From positions 22,000 through 30,185 of the forward strand of contig DISR01000030.1 in assembly GCA_002421825.1 (NCBI GenBank): a stretch of 8,186 bases of DNA. The letters run 5' to 3'. The notes beneath the pieces were generated by a model that had not been told where the DNA came from, made no database searches, and saw only the letters and a list, made by a program, of their open reading frames with translations. Positions 1-6,959 of the stretch are shown here, one piece after another; position 1 is the stretch's first letter; the number at the start of each line of letters is the position of its first letter. Source of the DNA: Thiobacillus sp. UBA6205 (GTDB taxonomy: Bacteria > Pseudomonadota > Gammaproteobacteria > Burkholderiales > Thiobacillaceae). The translations under genes were made by a program, and so were the position numbers.

Positions 1-28
1 TCAGCGAGGAAGCTGAAAATAAAATTTG

Positions 29-126
29 AACCATGGGGGGCACGGGGAAAAGCAGATCAAAAGGCAAAAATCAAAAAGCAAAATTCAAAATCGCTTTCCC
101 CCTTTAGCCCCGTGTTCCCCGTGGTT
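29..126. repeat. Large imperfect inverted repeat, dispersed-repeat-like
   Basis: Nineteen-base arms at 29-47 and 108-126 are complementary at 16 positions. The other three would be G-U pairs in a plus-strand transcript, so the RNA arm could pair along its whole length. A second, inner complementarity pairs the GGGGAAAAGC at 44-53 with GCTTTCCCC at 93-101, with one bulged A. The centre is A-rich and contains a 14-base near-direct repeat (64-77 and 78-91, 12 of 14 identical). The right arm, ending CCCCGTGGTTAA, resembles the CTCCGTGNCCTCCGTGGTTAA-type intergenic repeats that I recall from many proteobacterial genomes. It lies just past the rpiA stop codon and may double as a 3'-end hairpin for rpiA. 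No open reading frame is supported in 1-148. The family assignment is from memory and unverified. Confidence 0.6.
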
Positions 127-148
127 AACTGGGATTTCAGGAATTAAA

Positions 149-802
149 TTATTTGTAGGTTTCCACGCCGTGCTCGGTGCCGAGCAGCAGCACGTCGGCA
201 GGACGTCTTGCAAACAGACCGTTGGTCACCACGCCGGTCAGCTGGTTGATTGCGCTCTCCAGCGCGACTGGATCCAGGATGTTCAAGCCGTGCACGTCGA
301 GGATGACGTTGCCGTTGTCGGTGGTGAAACCTTCGCGCAGCCTGGGCTGCCCGCCCAGCTTGACCAGTTCGCGCGCGACATGGCTGCGCGCCATGGGGAT
401 GACCTCGACCGGCAGCGGGAACTTGCCCAGCACGTCCACCAGCTTGGTCTGGTCTGCCACGCAGATAAAGTATTTGGCGCAGGCCGCGACGATCTTCTCG
501 CGCGTCAGCGCGCCGCCGCCGCCCTTGATCATGTGGAAATTGCGCGTGATTTCGTCGGCGCCGTCGACATAGACTTCCATGCCGCCCACGCTGTTCAGGT
601 CCAGCACCTCGATGCCGTGGCTTTTCAGGCGCTGGGCAGTAGCCTCGGAACTGGCGACGGCGCCATCGATGCGGCCTTTCACCTTGGCCAGTTCGTCGAT
701 GAAATAGTTGGCGGTCGAGCCGGTGCCCACGCCGATGATGCCGCTCTTCACGTATTCGACGGCTGCACGCGCAACCGCCTGTTTCATTTCGTCCTGTGTC
801 AT
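149..802 (-). CDS. rpiA: Ribose-5-phosphate isomerase A
   Basis: This enzyme interconverts ribose 5-phosphate and ribulose 5-phosphate in the non-oxidative pentose phosphate pathway, in the cytoplasm. The 217-residue product has the usual length of RpiA (E. coli about 219). The family landmarks are present in order: the phosphate-binding loop GTGST at residues 26-30, DGADE at 80-84, and KGGGGALTREK at 93-103. By alignment with E. coli numbering, D80, D83, K93 and E102 match the active-site Asp, Asp, Lys and general-base Glu. The ATG at 802 is chosen because the protein then begins MTQDEMKQAV as in relatives and a GGGA lies about 10 bases upstream. The reading frame stays open to 868, but the 22 extra residues do not resemble RpiA. 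It diverges from ilvA across 98 bp. The stop codon is followed by the inverted repeat at 29-126. Confidence 0.96.
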   Translation of the reverse strand: MTQDEMKQAVARAAVEYVKSGIIGVGTGSTANYFIDELAKVKGRIDGAVASSEATAQRLKSHGIEVLDLNSVGGMEVYVDGADEITRNFHMIKGGGGALTREKIVAACAKYFICVADQTKLVDVLGKFPLPVEVIPMARSHVARELVKLGGQPRLREGFTTDNGNVILDVHGLNILDPVALESAINQLTGVVTNGLFARRPADVLLLGTEHGVETYK

Positions 803-883
803 TTTTACTGGTCCCGTCGTCAAAATTTCCCGAAGATTAGCCGTAAAGCCTGTTTTCCACAAACCCAAACCCGCGGGAATCCT

Positions 884-889
884 GTTAAT
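884..889 (+). promoter_or_regulatory. Possible -10 element of ilvA (short or no leader)
   Basis: GTTAAT matches four of six bases of TATAAT, and its end is 11 bases before the ilvA ATG. If used, transcription would begin around 896 and leave a leader of about five bases. That fits the absence of a Shine-Dalgarno sequence before ilvA. No good -35 hexamer is found at 16-18 bp spacing. An 8-bp palindrome, CCCGCGGG, lies just upstream at 870-877. This is a weak candidate. No clear minus-strand promoter for rpiA could be picked in the same spacer. Confidence 0.25.
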
Positions 890-900
890 CTTTCGCCATC

Positions 901-2421
901 ATGACTTCGCAAATAAACGATTACCTCGAACGCATTCTGACCGCGCGCGTGTACGATGTGGCGATCGAATCGCAGTTGGATTTTGCCTCCAACCTGTCTC
1001 GGCGCCTGGGCAATTCCGTCTTCCTGAAGCGCGAGGACCTGCAGCCGGTATTCTCGTTCAAGCTGCGCGGCGCCTACAACAAGATGGCCCGCCTGACGCC
1101 GGCGCAGCTGAAGCGCGGCGTGGTGGCGGCTTCGGCTGGAAACCATGCCCAGGGCGTGGCGCTGGCCGCGCAGAAACTGGGGGCAAAAGCCGTCATCGTC
1201 ATGCCGGCCACCACCCCGCAGATCAAGATCGATGCCGTCGCCTCGCGCGGCGCCAAGGTCATCCTGCACGGCGATTCCTACGACGAGGCCTACGAACATG
1301 CCGTGGTGCTGGCCAAAAAGCAGAACAAGACTTTTGTCCATCCCTACGACGACCCCGATGTCATCGCGGGGCAGGGCACCATTGCCATGGAAATGCTGCA
1401 CCAGCACCAGGGCCCGATCCATGCCGTGTACGTGCCGGTGGGCGGCGGCGGCCTGATCGCCGGCATCGCCGCCTACATCAAGCGCCTGCGCCCGGAGATC
1501 AAGGTAATCGGCGTGGAGCCCGAGGATGCCGATGCCATGGCGCGCTCGCTCTGCCGCAGCGAACGGGTGAAACTCGAGCGCGTGGGCATTTTTGCCGACG
1601 GCGTGGCGGTCAAGCAGGTCGGCAAGGAAACCTTCCGCCTGGCGCAGCTCTACGTCGATGAAATCATCCGCGTCGACAACGATGCCATCTGCGCCGCGAT
1701 CAAGGACGTGTTCGAGGACACGCGCTCGATTCTGGAACCGGCCGGCGCGCTCTCCGTGGCGGGACTCAAGGCCGCGGTAGCCGGGGACAAGCTCAAGGAC
1801 AAGACCCTGATCGCGATTGCTTCCGGCGCGAACATGAATTTCGACCGCCTGCGCCATGTGGCCGAGCGCGCGGAGCTGGGCGAGAAGCGCGAGGCCATCC
1901 TCGCCGTGACCATCCCCGAAACACCGGGCAGCTTCAAGGCCTTCTGTTCGCTGCTGGGCGCGCGCAACATCACCGAGTTCAATTACCGTTTCGACGACCC
2001 CAGGCTGGCGCGGGTGTTCGTCGGCCTGCAAATCCAGGGCGCGGGCGAAATCCAGAAACTGGTCGCGCAGTTGAAGAAGCACAAGCTGGATGCCGTCGAC
2101 CTATCCGACAACGAGATGGCCAAGCTGCATGTGCGCCATCTGGTGGGCGGCCACGCGCCGCTGGCCAGCAACGAACTGCTTTACCGCTTCGAGTTCCCCG
2201 AGCGCCCGGGCGCGCTGATGAACTTCCTCAACAGCATGAGCCACGACTGGAACATCAGCCTGTTCCATTACCGCAACCATGGCACTGATTACGGCCGCAT
2301 CCTGGTGGGTATCCAGGTGCCGCCAAAAGAAAAACCCAGCTTCCGGAAATTCCTGGACAAGCTGGGCTACCGCTACTGGGACGAAACCCGCAATCCGGCC
2401 TACAAGCTGTTTCTGGCCTGA
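901..2421 (+). CDS. ilvA: Threonine ammonia-lyase, biosynthetic (threonine deaminase)
   Basis: The enzyme converts L-threonine to 2-oxobutanoate and ammonia using pyridoxal phosphate, the committed step of isoleucine synthesis. The 506-residue protein has the full-length biosynthetic architecture (E. coli IlvA is 514). The catalytic domain shows SFKLRGAY at 52-59 with K54 as the expected Schiff-base lysine, SAGNHAQG at 78-85, the glycine-rich phosphate loop GGGGLIAG at 181-188, and SGAN at 308-311. Two ACT-like regulatory repeats follow, at about 330-400 and 423-500, each with the PE-PG pattern (IPETPGSF, FPERPGAL). These are the sites where the family binds isoleucine (inhibitor) and valine (activator). 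They distinguish it from the catabolic TdcB type, which lacks them. The start gives the usual MTxxxxDYLERIL opening, although no Shine-Dalgarno sequence precedes it. No attenuator-like leader is visible upstream. Confidence 0.97.
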   Translation: MTSQINDYLERILTARVYDVAIESQLDFASNLSRRLGNSVFLKREDLQPVFSFKLRGAYNKMARLTPAQLKRGVVAASAGNHAQGVALAAQKLGAKAVIVMPATTPQIKIDAVASRGAKVILHGDSYDEAYEHAVVLAKKQNKTFVHPYDDPDVIAGQGTIAMEMLHQHQGPIHAVYVPVGGGGLIAGIAAYIKRLRPEIKVIGVEPEDADAMARSLCRSERVKLERVGIFADGVAVKQVGKETFRLAQLYVDEIIRVDNDAICAAIKDVFEDTRSILEPAGALSVAGLKAAVAGDKLKDKTLIAIASGANMNFDRLRHVAERAELGEKREAILAVTIPETPGSFKAFCSLLGARNITEFNYRFDDPRLARVFVGLQIQGAGEIQKLVAQLKKHKLDAVDLSDNEMAKLHVRHLVGGHAPLASNELLYRFEFPERPGALMNFLNSMSHDWNISLFHYRNHGTDYGRILVGIQVPPKEKPSFRKFLDKLGYRYWDETRNPAYKLFLA

Positions 2422-2443
2422 GCGGATGCTGGCGCACCTCTTC

Positions 2444-2635
2444 CTATTCTTTTTTCGTTTCGCAGGTGTTCATTCCCAGAATGCTGTAGGCGGGACAGAC
2501 GCGGAACAGCGCGGTGGCGAGGGGCAATATGCCTATCAGTGCCCAGGCGGGGCCGTCCAGCAGCCACCAGATAATCAATGCACAACCAACGGCAATTCGA
2601 ATATAACGATCGGTGTCCCCAATGTTCGCTGTCAT
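2444..2635 (-). CDS. Small two-helix membrane protein, DUF2892 / YgaP-like family
   Basis: The 63-residue protein consists mainly of two hydrophobic segments at about 11-27 and 29-45. It has the family pattern: an N-terminal NIGxxDRYIRI, a central DGPAWALIGILPL, and the C-terminal motif CPAYSILGMNTC with cysteines at 47 and 58. Members of this family (PF11127) occur alone or fused to rhodanese domains, as in E. coli YgaP. The function of the stand-alone forms is not known, and no rhodanese gene is nearby here. The ATG at 2635 is chosen over the in-frame ATG at 2647 because GGAGG lies five bases before it, and the 2647 ATG itself overlaps that ribosome-binding site. The stop codon is 22 bp from the convergent ilvA stop, with no hairpin terminator between. 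The start is 27 bp from the divergent slt start. Confidence 0.85.
   Translation of the reverse strand: MTANIGDTDRYIRIAVGCALIIWWLLDGPAWALIGILPLATALFRVCPAYSILGMNTCETKKE
2579..2607 (+). promoter_or_regulatory. Candidate sigma-70 promoter for slt, inside the DUF2892 gene
   Basis: TGCACA (2579-2584, four of six to TTGACA) and TATAAC (2602-2607, five of six to TATAAT) are separated by exactly 17 bp. Transcription would start near 2614, giving a leader of about 50 bases before the slt ATG at 2663. The whole element lies within the coding region of the opposite-strand DUF2892 gene. It has nine of twelve consensus matches at ideal spacing, found by eye. Confidence 0.45.
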
Positions 2636-2640
2636 ATCGC

Positions 2641-2645
2641 CCTCC
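2641..2645 (-). promoter_or_regulatory. Shine-Dalgarno of the DUF2892 gene, deciding its start
   Basis: Read on the minus strand, ATGGAGGGCGATATG contains GGAGG five bases before the ATG at 2635. The upstream in-frame ATG at 2647 overlaps this site and has no purine-rich site of its own, so the shorter 63-residue protein is preferred. Confidence 0.75.
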
Positions 2646-2662
2646 ATGGCTTGAAAAAGTGG

Positions 2663-4663
2663 ATGGCCCGGCGTTCACTGCGTGCATTTCGCCAAGCCGG
2701 CCCCAGTATAACCAAATCGCTGCTGGTTCTGTTCGCATTGGTGCCTCCCGCTCCGAGCCATGCTGGCAGCGGCAATGATTTCCTGGCCGCACGCGAGGCC
2801 TGGGCCAGGGGAGACATGCGCCGTTTCGAGCAGTTTGCCGCAAAAATCCCCGGCGCCCACGTGTTGCGGCCTTACATCGAGTATTGGCGCGTTGCGCGCC
2901 AACTCGACGATGACGCCAGGGTTGCCGAGTTTCTGGCATCCTATTCGGATAGCTGGGTGGCGGAAAGGCTGCGCGGCGACTGGCTCAAGGATCTGGGCCG
3001 GCGCGAAAACTGGGCAGCCTATTTCGCCGAATTCCCGCGACTTGCCAGGCCTGACGCGGCCCATGCCTGTTTCGCGCGTCGGGCGGAACTGGCGCTGGGC
3101 AATCGCACCGCACTGGATCAGGCCGTCGGCCTCTGGTTCACCGGCAAGGACATGCCGTCCGCCTGCACGCCCCTCTTCACTTCGCTGCTGTCCCAGGGGC
3201 TGCTGACCGAAGAGGATGTGTGGAGGCGCATGCGGCTGGTCCTTGAGGCCGGCAACCCCGGCATGGCGAAATCGCTGCTGGCCTCGATCCCGCAGGAAGC
3301 GCGTCCTGCATCGGCGGGAATCGATCGCGCCTACCAGGAACCGTCGAAATATCTGGCGGGCGAACTCGATTGGGGCAAGCGCGCACAGCGCGAGCTCGGT
3401 TTCCACGCCTTGTCGCGCCTGGCAAAGACCGATTCAGACGCCGCGGCGCGGGGGCTGGAACCCGTGTTGCCGTTATTGTCCGTGGCCGACCGGCAGTATG
3501 TATGGGGGCTGCTGGCGACAGAGGCGGCGCGCCGGCACGAGCCGCAGGCATTGCTCTGGTTCCAGAAAACAGGGGGTGTCGGGCTTTCCGAGTTCCGGCG
3601 CGAATGGTGGGCCAGGGCCGCCCTGCGCGCGGGCGACTGGCACTCGGTATTGCGGGCGATCAGCGGAATGGGCGATGACGGCCGGAACCAGCCGGTCTGG
3701 CAGTACTGGCAGGGCAGGGCCCTGAAGGCGCTTGGGCGGATGCAGGAAGCCAACCGGATCTTCGCCAACCTGTCGCGCGAGCACCATTACTACGGCCTGC
3801 TGGCCGGCGAGGAACTGGGCGCGGTAATGGGCGAGCAGACCGTCAACATCAAGGTTTCTGGCAATGAGGTCGAGTTGATCGCCCGTGACGCAGGCATTGC
3901 GCGCGCGCTGGCGCTGTACGAACTGGAACTGCGCACGGAGGCCACGAACGAGTGGATATGGGCGGTGCGGAATTTCGGCGATCGCCAACTGCTGGCGGCG
4001 GCGGAGCTTGCAAAGAGCAGGAATTGGCATGACCGCGCCATCAATACGGCGGAGAAAACCCGCGAGTTGCACGATTTCGATTTGCGCTTCCTGGCGCCCT
4101 ACCGCGAGCTTGCATCGAGGGAATCCAGGGCGAACAGGCTGGACGAGGCCTGGGTGTACGGACTGATTCGCCAGGAGAGCCGGTTTGTGAATGTCGCGAG
4201 ATCCAGCGTGGGTGCGGCCGGCCTGATGCAGATCATGCCCGCGACCGGGCGCTGGATCGCCCAGCGCCTGGGGATCAAGCGATTCAACGCCAAGAAGCTC
4301 AATGAACCGGAAACCAACATCAAGTTTGGCGCCTATTATCTGAGGCATGTGCAGGAAAGCCTCGACGGGCACCCGGTGCTGGCGACCGCCGCCTACAATG
4401 CGGGCCCGCGGCGCGCAGAGCGTTGGCGTGACGGCGGATCCATGGAAGGGGCGATTTACATAGAGAGCATTCCATTCACGGAGACACGGGATTACGTGAA
4501 AAAGGTCATGAGCAACGCCATGTACTACGCGTTGCGCTTCGGCCAGCCTTCCGTGCTGCTGGCTGACCGCCTGGGCACCATTCCGGGGCGTGACGGGCCG
4601 GTTCCGCCCGGGGGAGCAAACGATGGGCAGCCCAGTCTGGAATCAAGCGAGGGCGACAGTTAA
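2663..4663 (+). CDS. slt: Soluble lytic murein transglycosylase (Slt70 type)
   Basis: This periplasmic enzyme cleaves the MurNAc-GlcNAc bond of peptidoglycan, leaving 1,6-anhydro-muramyl ends, during wall turnover. The 666-residue precursor is close to E. coli Slt70 (645). A signal peptide is visible: basic residues at 3-10, a hydrophobic stretch at 19-30, and a likely cleavage after SHA at 32-34. Residues of about 40-480 form the long alpha-helical region that makes the U- and L-domain ring in Slt70. The C-terminal SLT domain carries QESRF with catalytic E505, GLMQIMP at 520-526, AAYNAG at 576-581, and ESIPFTETRDYVKKV at 601-615. The ATG at 2663 gives a proper signal peptide. The frame is open back to 2279, but there it merely runs through ilvA. 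Its ribosome-binding site is weak. The NDUFA9-like gene follows after 32 bp, probably co-transcribed. Confidence 0.93.
   Translation: MARRSLRAFRQAGPSITKSLLVLFALVPPAPSHAGSGNDFLAAREAWARGDMRRFEQFAAKIPGAHVLRPYIEYWRVARQLDDDARVAEFLASYSDSWVAERLRGDWLKDLGRRENWAAYFAEFPRLARPDAAHACFARRAELALGNRTALDQAVGLWFTGKDMPSACTPLFTSLLSQGLLTEEDVWRRMRLVLEAGNPGMAKSLLASIPQEARPASAGIDRAYQEPSKYLAGELDWGKRAQRELGFHALSRLAKTDSDAAARGLEPVLPLLSVADRQYVWGLLATEAARRHEPQALLWFQKTGGVGLSEFRREWWARAALRAGDWHSVLRAISGMGDDGRNQPVWQYWQGRALKALGRMQEANRIFANLSREHHYYGLLAGEELGAVMGEQTVNIKVSGNEVELIARDAGIARALALYELELRTEATNEWIWAVRNFGDRQLLAAAELAKSRNWHDRAINTAEKTRELHDFDLRFLAPYRELASRESRANRLDEAWVYGLIRQESRFVNVARSSVGAAGLMQIMPATGRWIAQRLGIKRFNAKKLNEPETNIKFGAYYLRHVQESLDGHPVLATAAYNAGPRRAERWRDGGSMEGAIYIESIPFTETRDYVKKVMSNAMYYALRFGQPSVLLADRLGTIPGRDGPVPPGGANDGQPSLESSEGDS
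2705..2710 (-). promoter_or_regulatory. Candidate -10 element for the DUF2892 gene, inside slt
   Basis: On the minus strand TATACT (2710 to 2705) matches five of six bases of TATAAT. It would start transcription near 2698, leaving a leader of about 63 bases. No convincing -35 hexamer sits 16-18 bp upstream. It lies within the codons for the Slt signal peptide. Confidence 0.3.
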
Positions 4664-4695
4664 AATCGCCCGCATCATCGAATGGGGCAACGAAT

Positions 4696-5730
4696 ATGAG
4701 CTTCGAGAAAATTTGTGTTCTGGGCGGATCTGGCTTCGTTGGCACCGTCCTGGTTTCCGAACTGGCCGCGCGCGGCAGGCAAGTGAAGGTTCTGACCCGC
4801 AGGCGCGAGCACGCAAAAGGCCTGATCCTGCTGCCGACCGTCGATGTGGTGGAGGCGAATATTCATGATGAGCGCATACTGGCGCGCGAATTTCGCGGCT
4901 GTGATGCCGCCATCAATCTGGTTGGCGTCCTGCATGAAAACGTCAAGGGCCGCGTGGACAAACCGCAGGCCAGGCGCGGCGATTTTCACGAGAATCATGT
5001 GGAGTTGCCGCGCAAGGCCATCAGCGCCTGTGCCGAAGCCGGGATTTCGCGTTTTTTGCACATGAGCGCGCTTGGCGCCGACCCCACATCGCGCTCCAAT
5101 TATCAGCGCTCGAAAGGCGTGGGCGAGGCGCTGGTGCGCGAGGCCGGCTGGGATGCGAATCCCGACCCGGGCACGCTCGGCGGCGCCAAGCTGACGGCGC
5201 GGCGCGGCATGCAGGTGACGATCTTCCGGCCGTCGGTCATCTTCGGACCCGGCGACAGTTTCCTCAATCTGTTCGCACGCCTGCTCAAGCTGCTGCCGGC
5301 GGTTCCGCTGGCTTGCCCGCATGCGCGCTTCCAGCCGGTCTATGTGGGCGATGTCGCCAAGGCTTTTGCCGACGGCCTGGATGATCCGGACAGCTTCAGC
5401 CGAACCTATGACCTGTGCGGCCCGGACGAGTACACCCTGCTGGAGCTGATGCAGTTCCTGCAAAAGACGCTGAACCGCGGCAGCCGGCTGATCCCGCTGC
5501 CTGACCGATTGTCTTATCTCAATGCCTGGATGCTGGAGTTCAAGCCGGGCGCGAAGCTGATGACGCGCGACAACTACTATGCCATGCAGACGCCTAATGT
5601 CTGCAGCGACGGCAATGGTGCGCCGCCCAACTGGCAGCCGCAGGCACTGGAGGCGCTGGCGCCGGCGTGGCTCACCGGTGCGCAGATGCGCGGACATTAC
5701 AGCGAATACCGCAACCAGGCGCACAGGTAG
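4696..5730 (+). CDS. NDUFA9-like NAD(P)-binding protein (atypical SDR / epimerase fold)
   Basis: The protein has 344 residues with an N-terminal Rossmann fold: a beta strand, then GGSGFVG at 10-16 for the dinucleotide. Other landmarks are NLVGVLHE at 74-81, SALGADP at 124-130, a YxxxK pair at Y136 and K140, and FRPSVIFGPGD at 177-187. This is the pattern of the family annotated as complex I NDUFA9 subunit family protein. In mitochondria NDUFA9 is an accessory subunit of respiratory complex I. In bacteria the role of these homologues is not settled, and no nuo genes are in the window. No signal peptide or membrane helix is evident. Relative to my memory of the family there is extra sequence at about 82-93 and 152-169. 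The ATG at 4696 is preceded by GGGG at 4684-4687. It sits between slt and cca with short gaps, so it is likely in their operon. Confidence 0.85.
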   Translation: MSFEKICVLGGSGFVGTVLVSELAARGRQVKVLTRRREHAKGLILLPTVDVVEANIHDERILAREFRGCDAAINLVGVLHENVKGRVDKPQARRGDFHENHVELPRKAISACAEAGISRFLHMSALGADPTSRSNYQRSKGVGEALVREAGWDANPDPGTLGGAKLTARRGMQVTIFRPSVIFGPGDSFLNLFARLLKLLPAVPLACPHARFQPVYVGDVAKAFADGLDDPDSFSRTYDLCGPDEYTLLELMQFLQKTLNRGSRLIPLPDRLSYLNAWMLEFKPGAKLMTRDNYYAMQTPNVCSDGNGAPPNWQPQALEALAPAWLTGAQMRGHYSEYRNQAHR

Positions 5731-5741
5731 GCCGAGCCAAC

Positions 5742-6959
5742 GTGAAAACCTATGTGGTGGGGGGGGCGGTCAGGGACCTGTTGCTCGGTCTGCCCGTGCA
5801 GGACCGCGATCACGTGGTGGTCGGTGCCACGCCGGAGGAAATGGCAGCCAGGGGCTTCAGGCCGGTCGGCCAGGACTTCCCGGTTTTTTTGCACCCGCAA
5901 ACCCACGAGGAATATGCGCTGGCGCGCACCGAGCGCAAATCCGGGCATGGCTACAAGGGCTTCACCGTCTACGCTTCGCCCGAAGTCACGCTGGAAGAAG
6001 ACCTGCGCCGGCGCGATCTCACCATCAACGCCATGGCGCTCGACGAAGCCGGCGGGATTGTCGACCCCTATGGCGGCCAGGCCGATTTAAAAGCGAAAAT
6101 CTTCCGTCACGTCAGTGAGGCTTTCGCCGAAGATCCCGTTCGCATTCTCAGGGTGGCGCGTTTTGCCGCGCGCTTCCCTGATTTTGCCGTCGCGGCAGAG
6201 ACCCTGGCCTTGATGAAGGAAATCGTTGAAGCCGGCGAGGCGGATGCGCTGGTGCCCGAGCGCGTGTGGCAGGAACTGTCGCGCGGCCTCATGGAGCGCC
6301 AGCCTTCGCGCATGTTCCTGGTGTTGCGCGAATGCGGCGCGCTGGCGAAACTGTTCCCGGAAATCGATCGCCTGTTCGGCGTGCCCCAGCCGCCGGAACA
6401 CCACCCGGAAATCGACACCGGCGCGCACGTCATGCTGGTGGTGGACTGGGCCGCGCGCCAGGGCTACAGCCTGGCCGTGCGTTTTGCCGCACTCACCCAC
6501 GACCTCGGCAAGGGGGCAACCCCCCCCGAGCTTTGGCCCCGCCATGTCGGCCACGAGGCGAAAAGCGCGGAACTGGTGCGCGCCCTGAGCGAGCGCAGCC
6601 GCGTACCCGCAGACTGCCGTGATCTGGCCGTGGCGGTCGCGCGCGAACACGGCATCGTGCACCGTGCCCTCGAACTGCGCCCCGGCACCGTGGTGGAACT
6701 GCTGGAGCGCGTCGATGCCTTCCGCCGGCCGCAGCGTTTCGATGAATTCCTGCAGGCCTGCGAATGCGATTTTCGCGGCCGCCCCGGTTATCAGAACCGG
6801 CCTTTTCCTGCCGCCGGCCACCTCAGGCAGGCGCTGCAGGCGGCACTCGGCATCGATGCCGGCGCGGTGGCGAAAAGGGTGGAGCCGGCCAGAATCAGGG
6901 AGGCGGTTTTTCAGGCCCGCGCCGAAGCCGTGGCGATCTGGCGGCAGGGTCTGGGCTAG
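5742..6959 (+). CDS. cca: Multifunctional CCA-adding tRNA nucleotidyltransferase with HD domain
   Basis: The enzyme adds or repairs the CCA end of tRNAs using CTP and ATP without a nucleic acid template. The 405-residue product matches the long gammaproteobacterial/betaproteobacterial type (E. coli 412). Class II nucleotidyltransferase landmarks are GGAVRD at 7-12, the metal-binding D21-R-D23, RRRDLTINAMA at 89-99, and DPVRILRVARF at 131-141. A C-terminal HD domain contains THDLGKG at 252-258 with H253 and D254. In E. coli this domain gives metal-dependent phosphohydrolase activities. The GTG at 5742 is chosen because the protein then begins MKTYVVGGAVRD as in relatives and it lies 11 bp after the preceding stop. 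The earlier in-frame ATG at 5667 is within the upstream gene. The ribosome-binding site is weak. The 3' end overlaps the opposing aminopeptidase gene by 65 bp. The gene holds three long homopolymer runs. Confidence 0.95.
   Translation: MKTYVVGGAVRDLLLGLPVQDRDHVVVGATPEEMAARGFRPVGQDFPVFLHPQTHEEYALARTERKSGHGYKGFTVYASPEVTLEEDLRRRDLTINAMALDEAGGIVDPYGGQADLKAKIFRHVSEAFAEDPVRILRVARFAARFPDFAVAAETLALMKEIVEAGEADALVPERVWQELSRGLMERQPSRMFLVLRECGALAKLFPEIDRLFGVPQPPEHHPEIDTGAHVMLVVDWAARQGYSLAVRFAALTHDLGKGATPPELWPRHVGHEAKSAELVRALSERSRVPADCRDLAVAVAREHGIVHRALELRPGTVVELLERVDAFRRPQRFDEFLQACECDFRGRPGYQNRPFPAAGHLRQALQAALGIDAGAVAKRVEPARIREAVFQARAEAVAIWRQGLG

Noticed and set aside
1..16. TCAGC/GCTGA hairpin followed by an AT-rich stretch as a terminator
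   Set aside because: The five-bp stem is weak and is followed by A residues, not T, on the plus strand, with no gene ending before it in view.
26..904. Plus-strand frame of 292 codons opposite rpiA
   Set aside because: It is antisense to a clear rpiA gene, has no family resemblance, and is explained by GC-rich codon bias.
820..2082. Minus-strand frame of 420 codons opposite ilvA
   Set aside because: It mirrors the codon structure of ilvA. Its His/Asp/Gly/Ala-rich composition is typical of a shadow frame.
2279..2662. Upstream extension of slt into ilvA and across the DUF2892 gene
   Set aside because: It would place about 128 unrelated residues before a clear signal peptide; the ATG at 2663 is the sensible start.
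3473..4372. Minus-strand frame of 299 codons opposite slt
   Set aside because: Antisense to conserved Slt domains with no recognisable motif.
4675..5724. Minus-strand frame of 349 codons opposite the NDUFA9-like gene
   Set aside because: It is almost exactly the reverse of the real gene, with an Arg/Gln/His-rich shadow composition.
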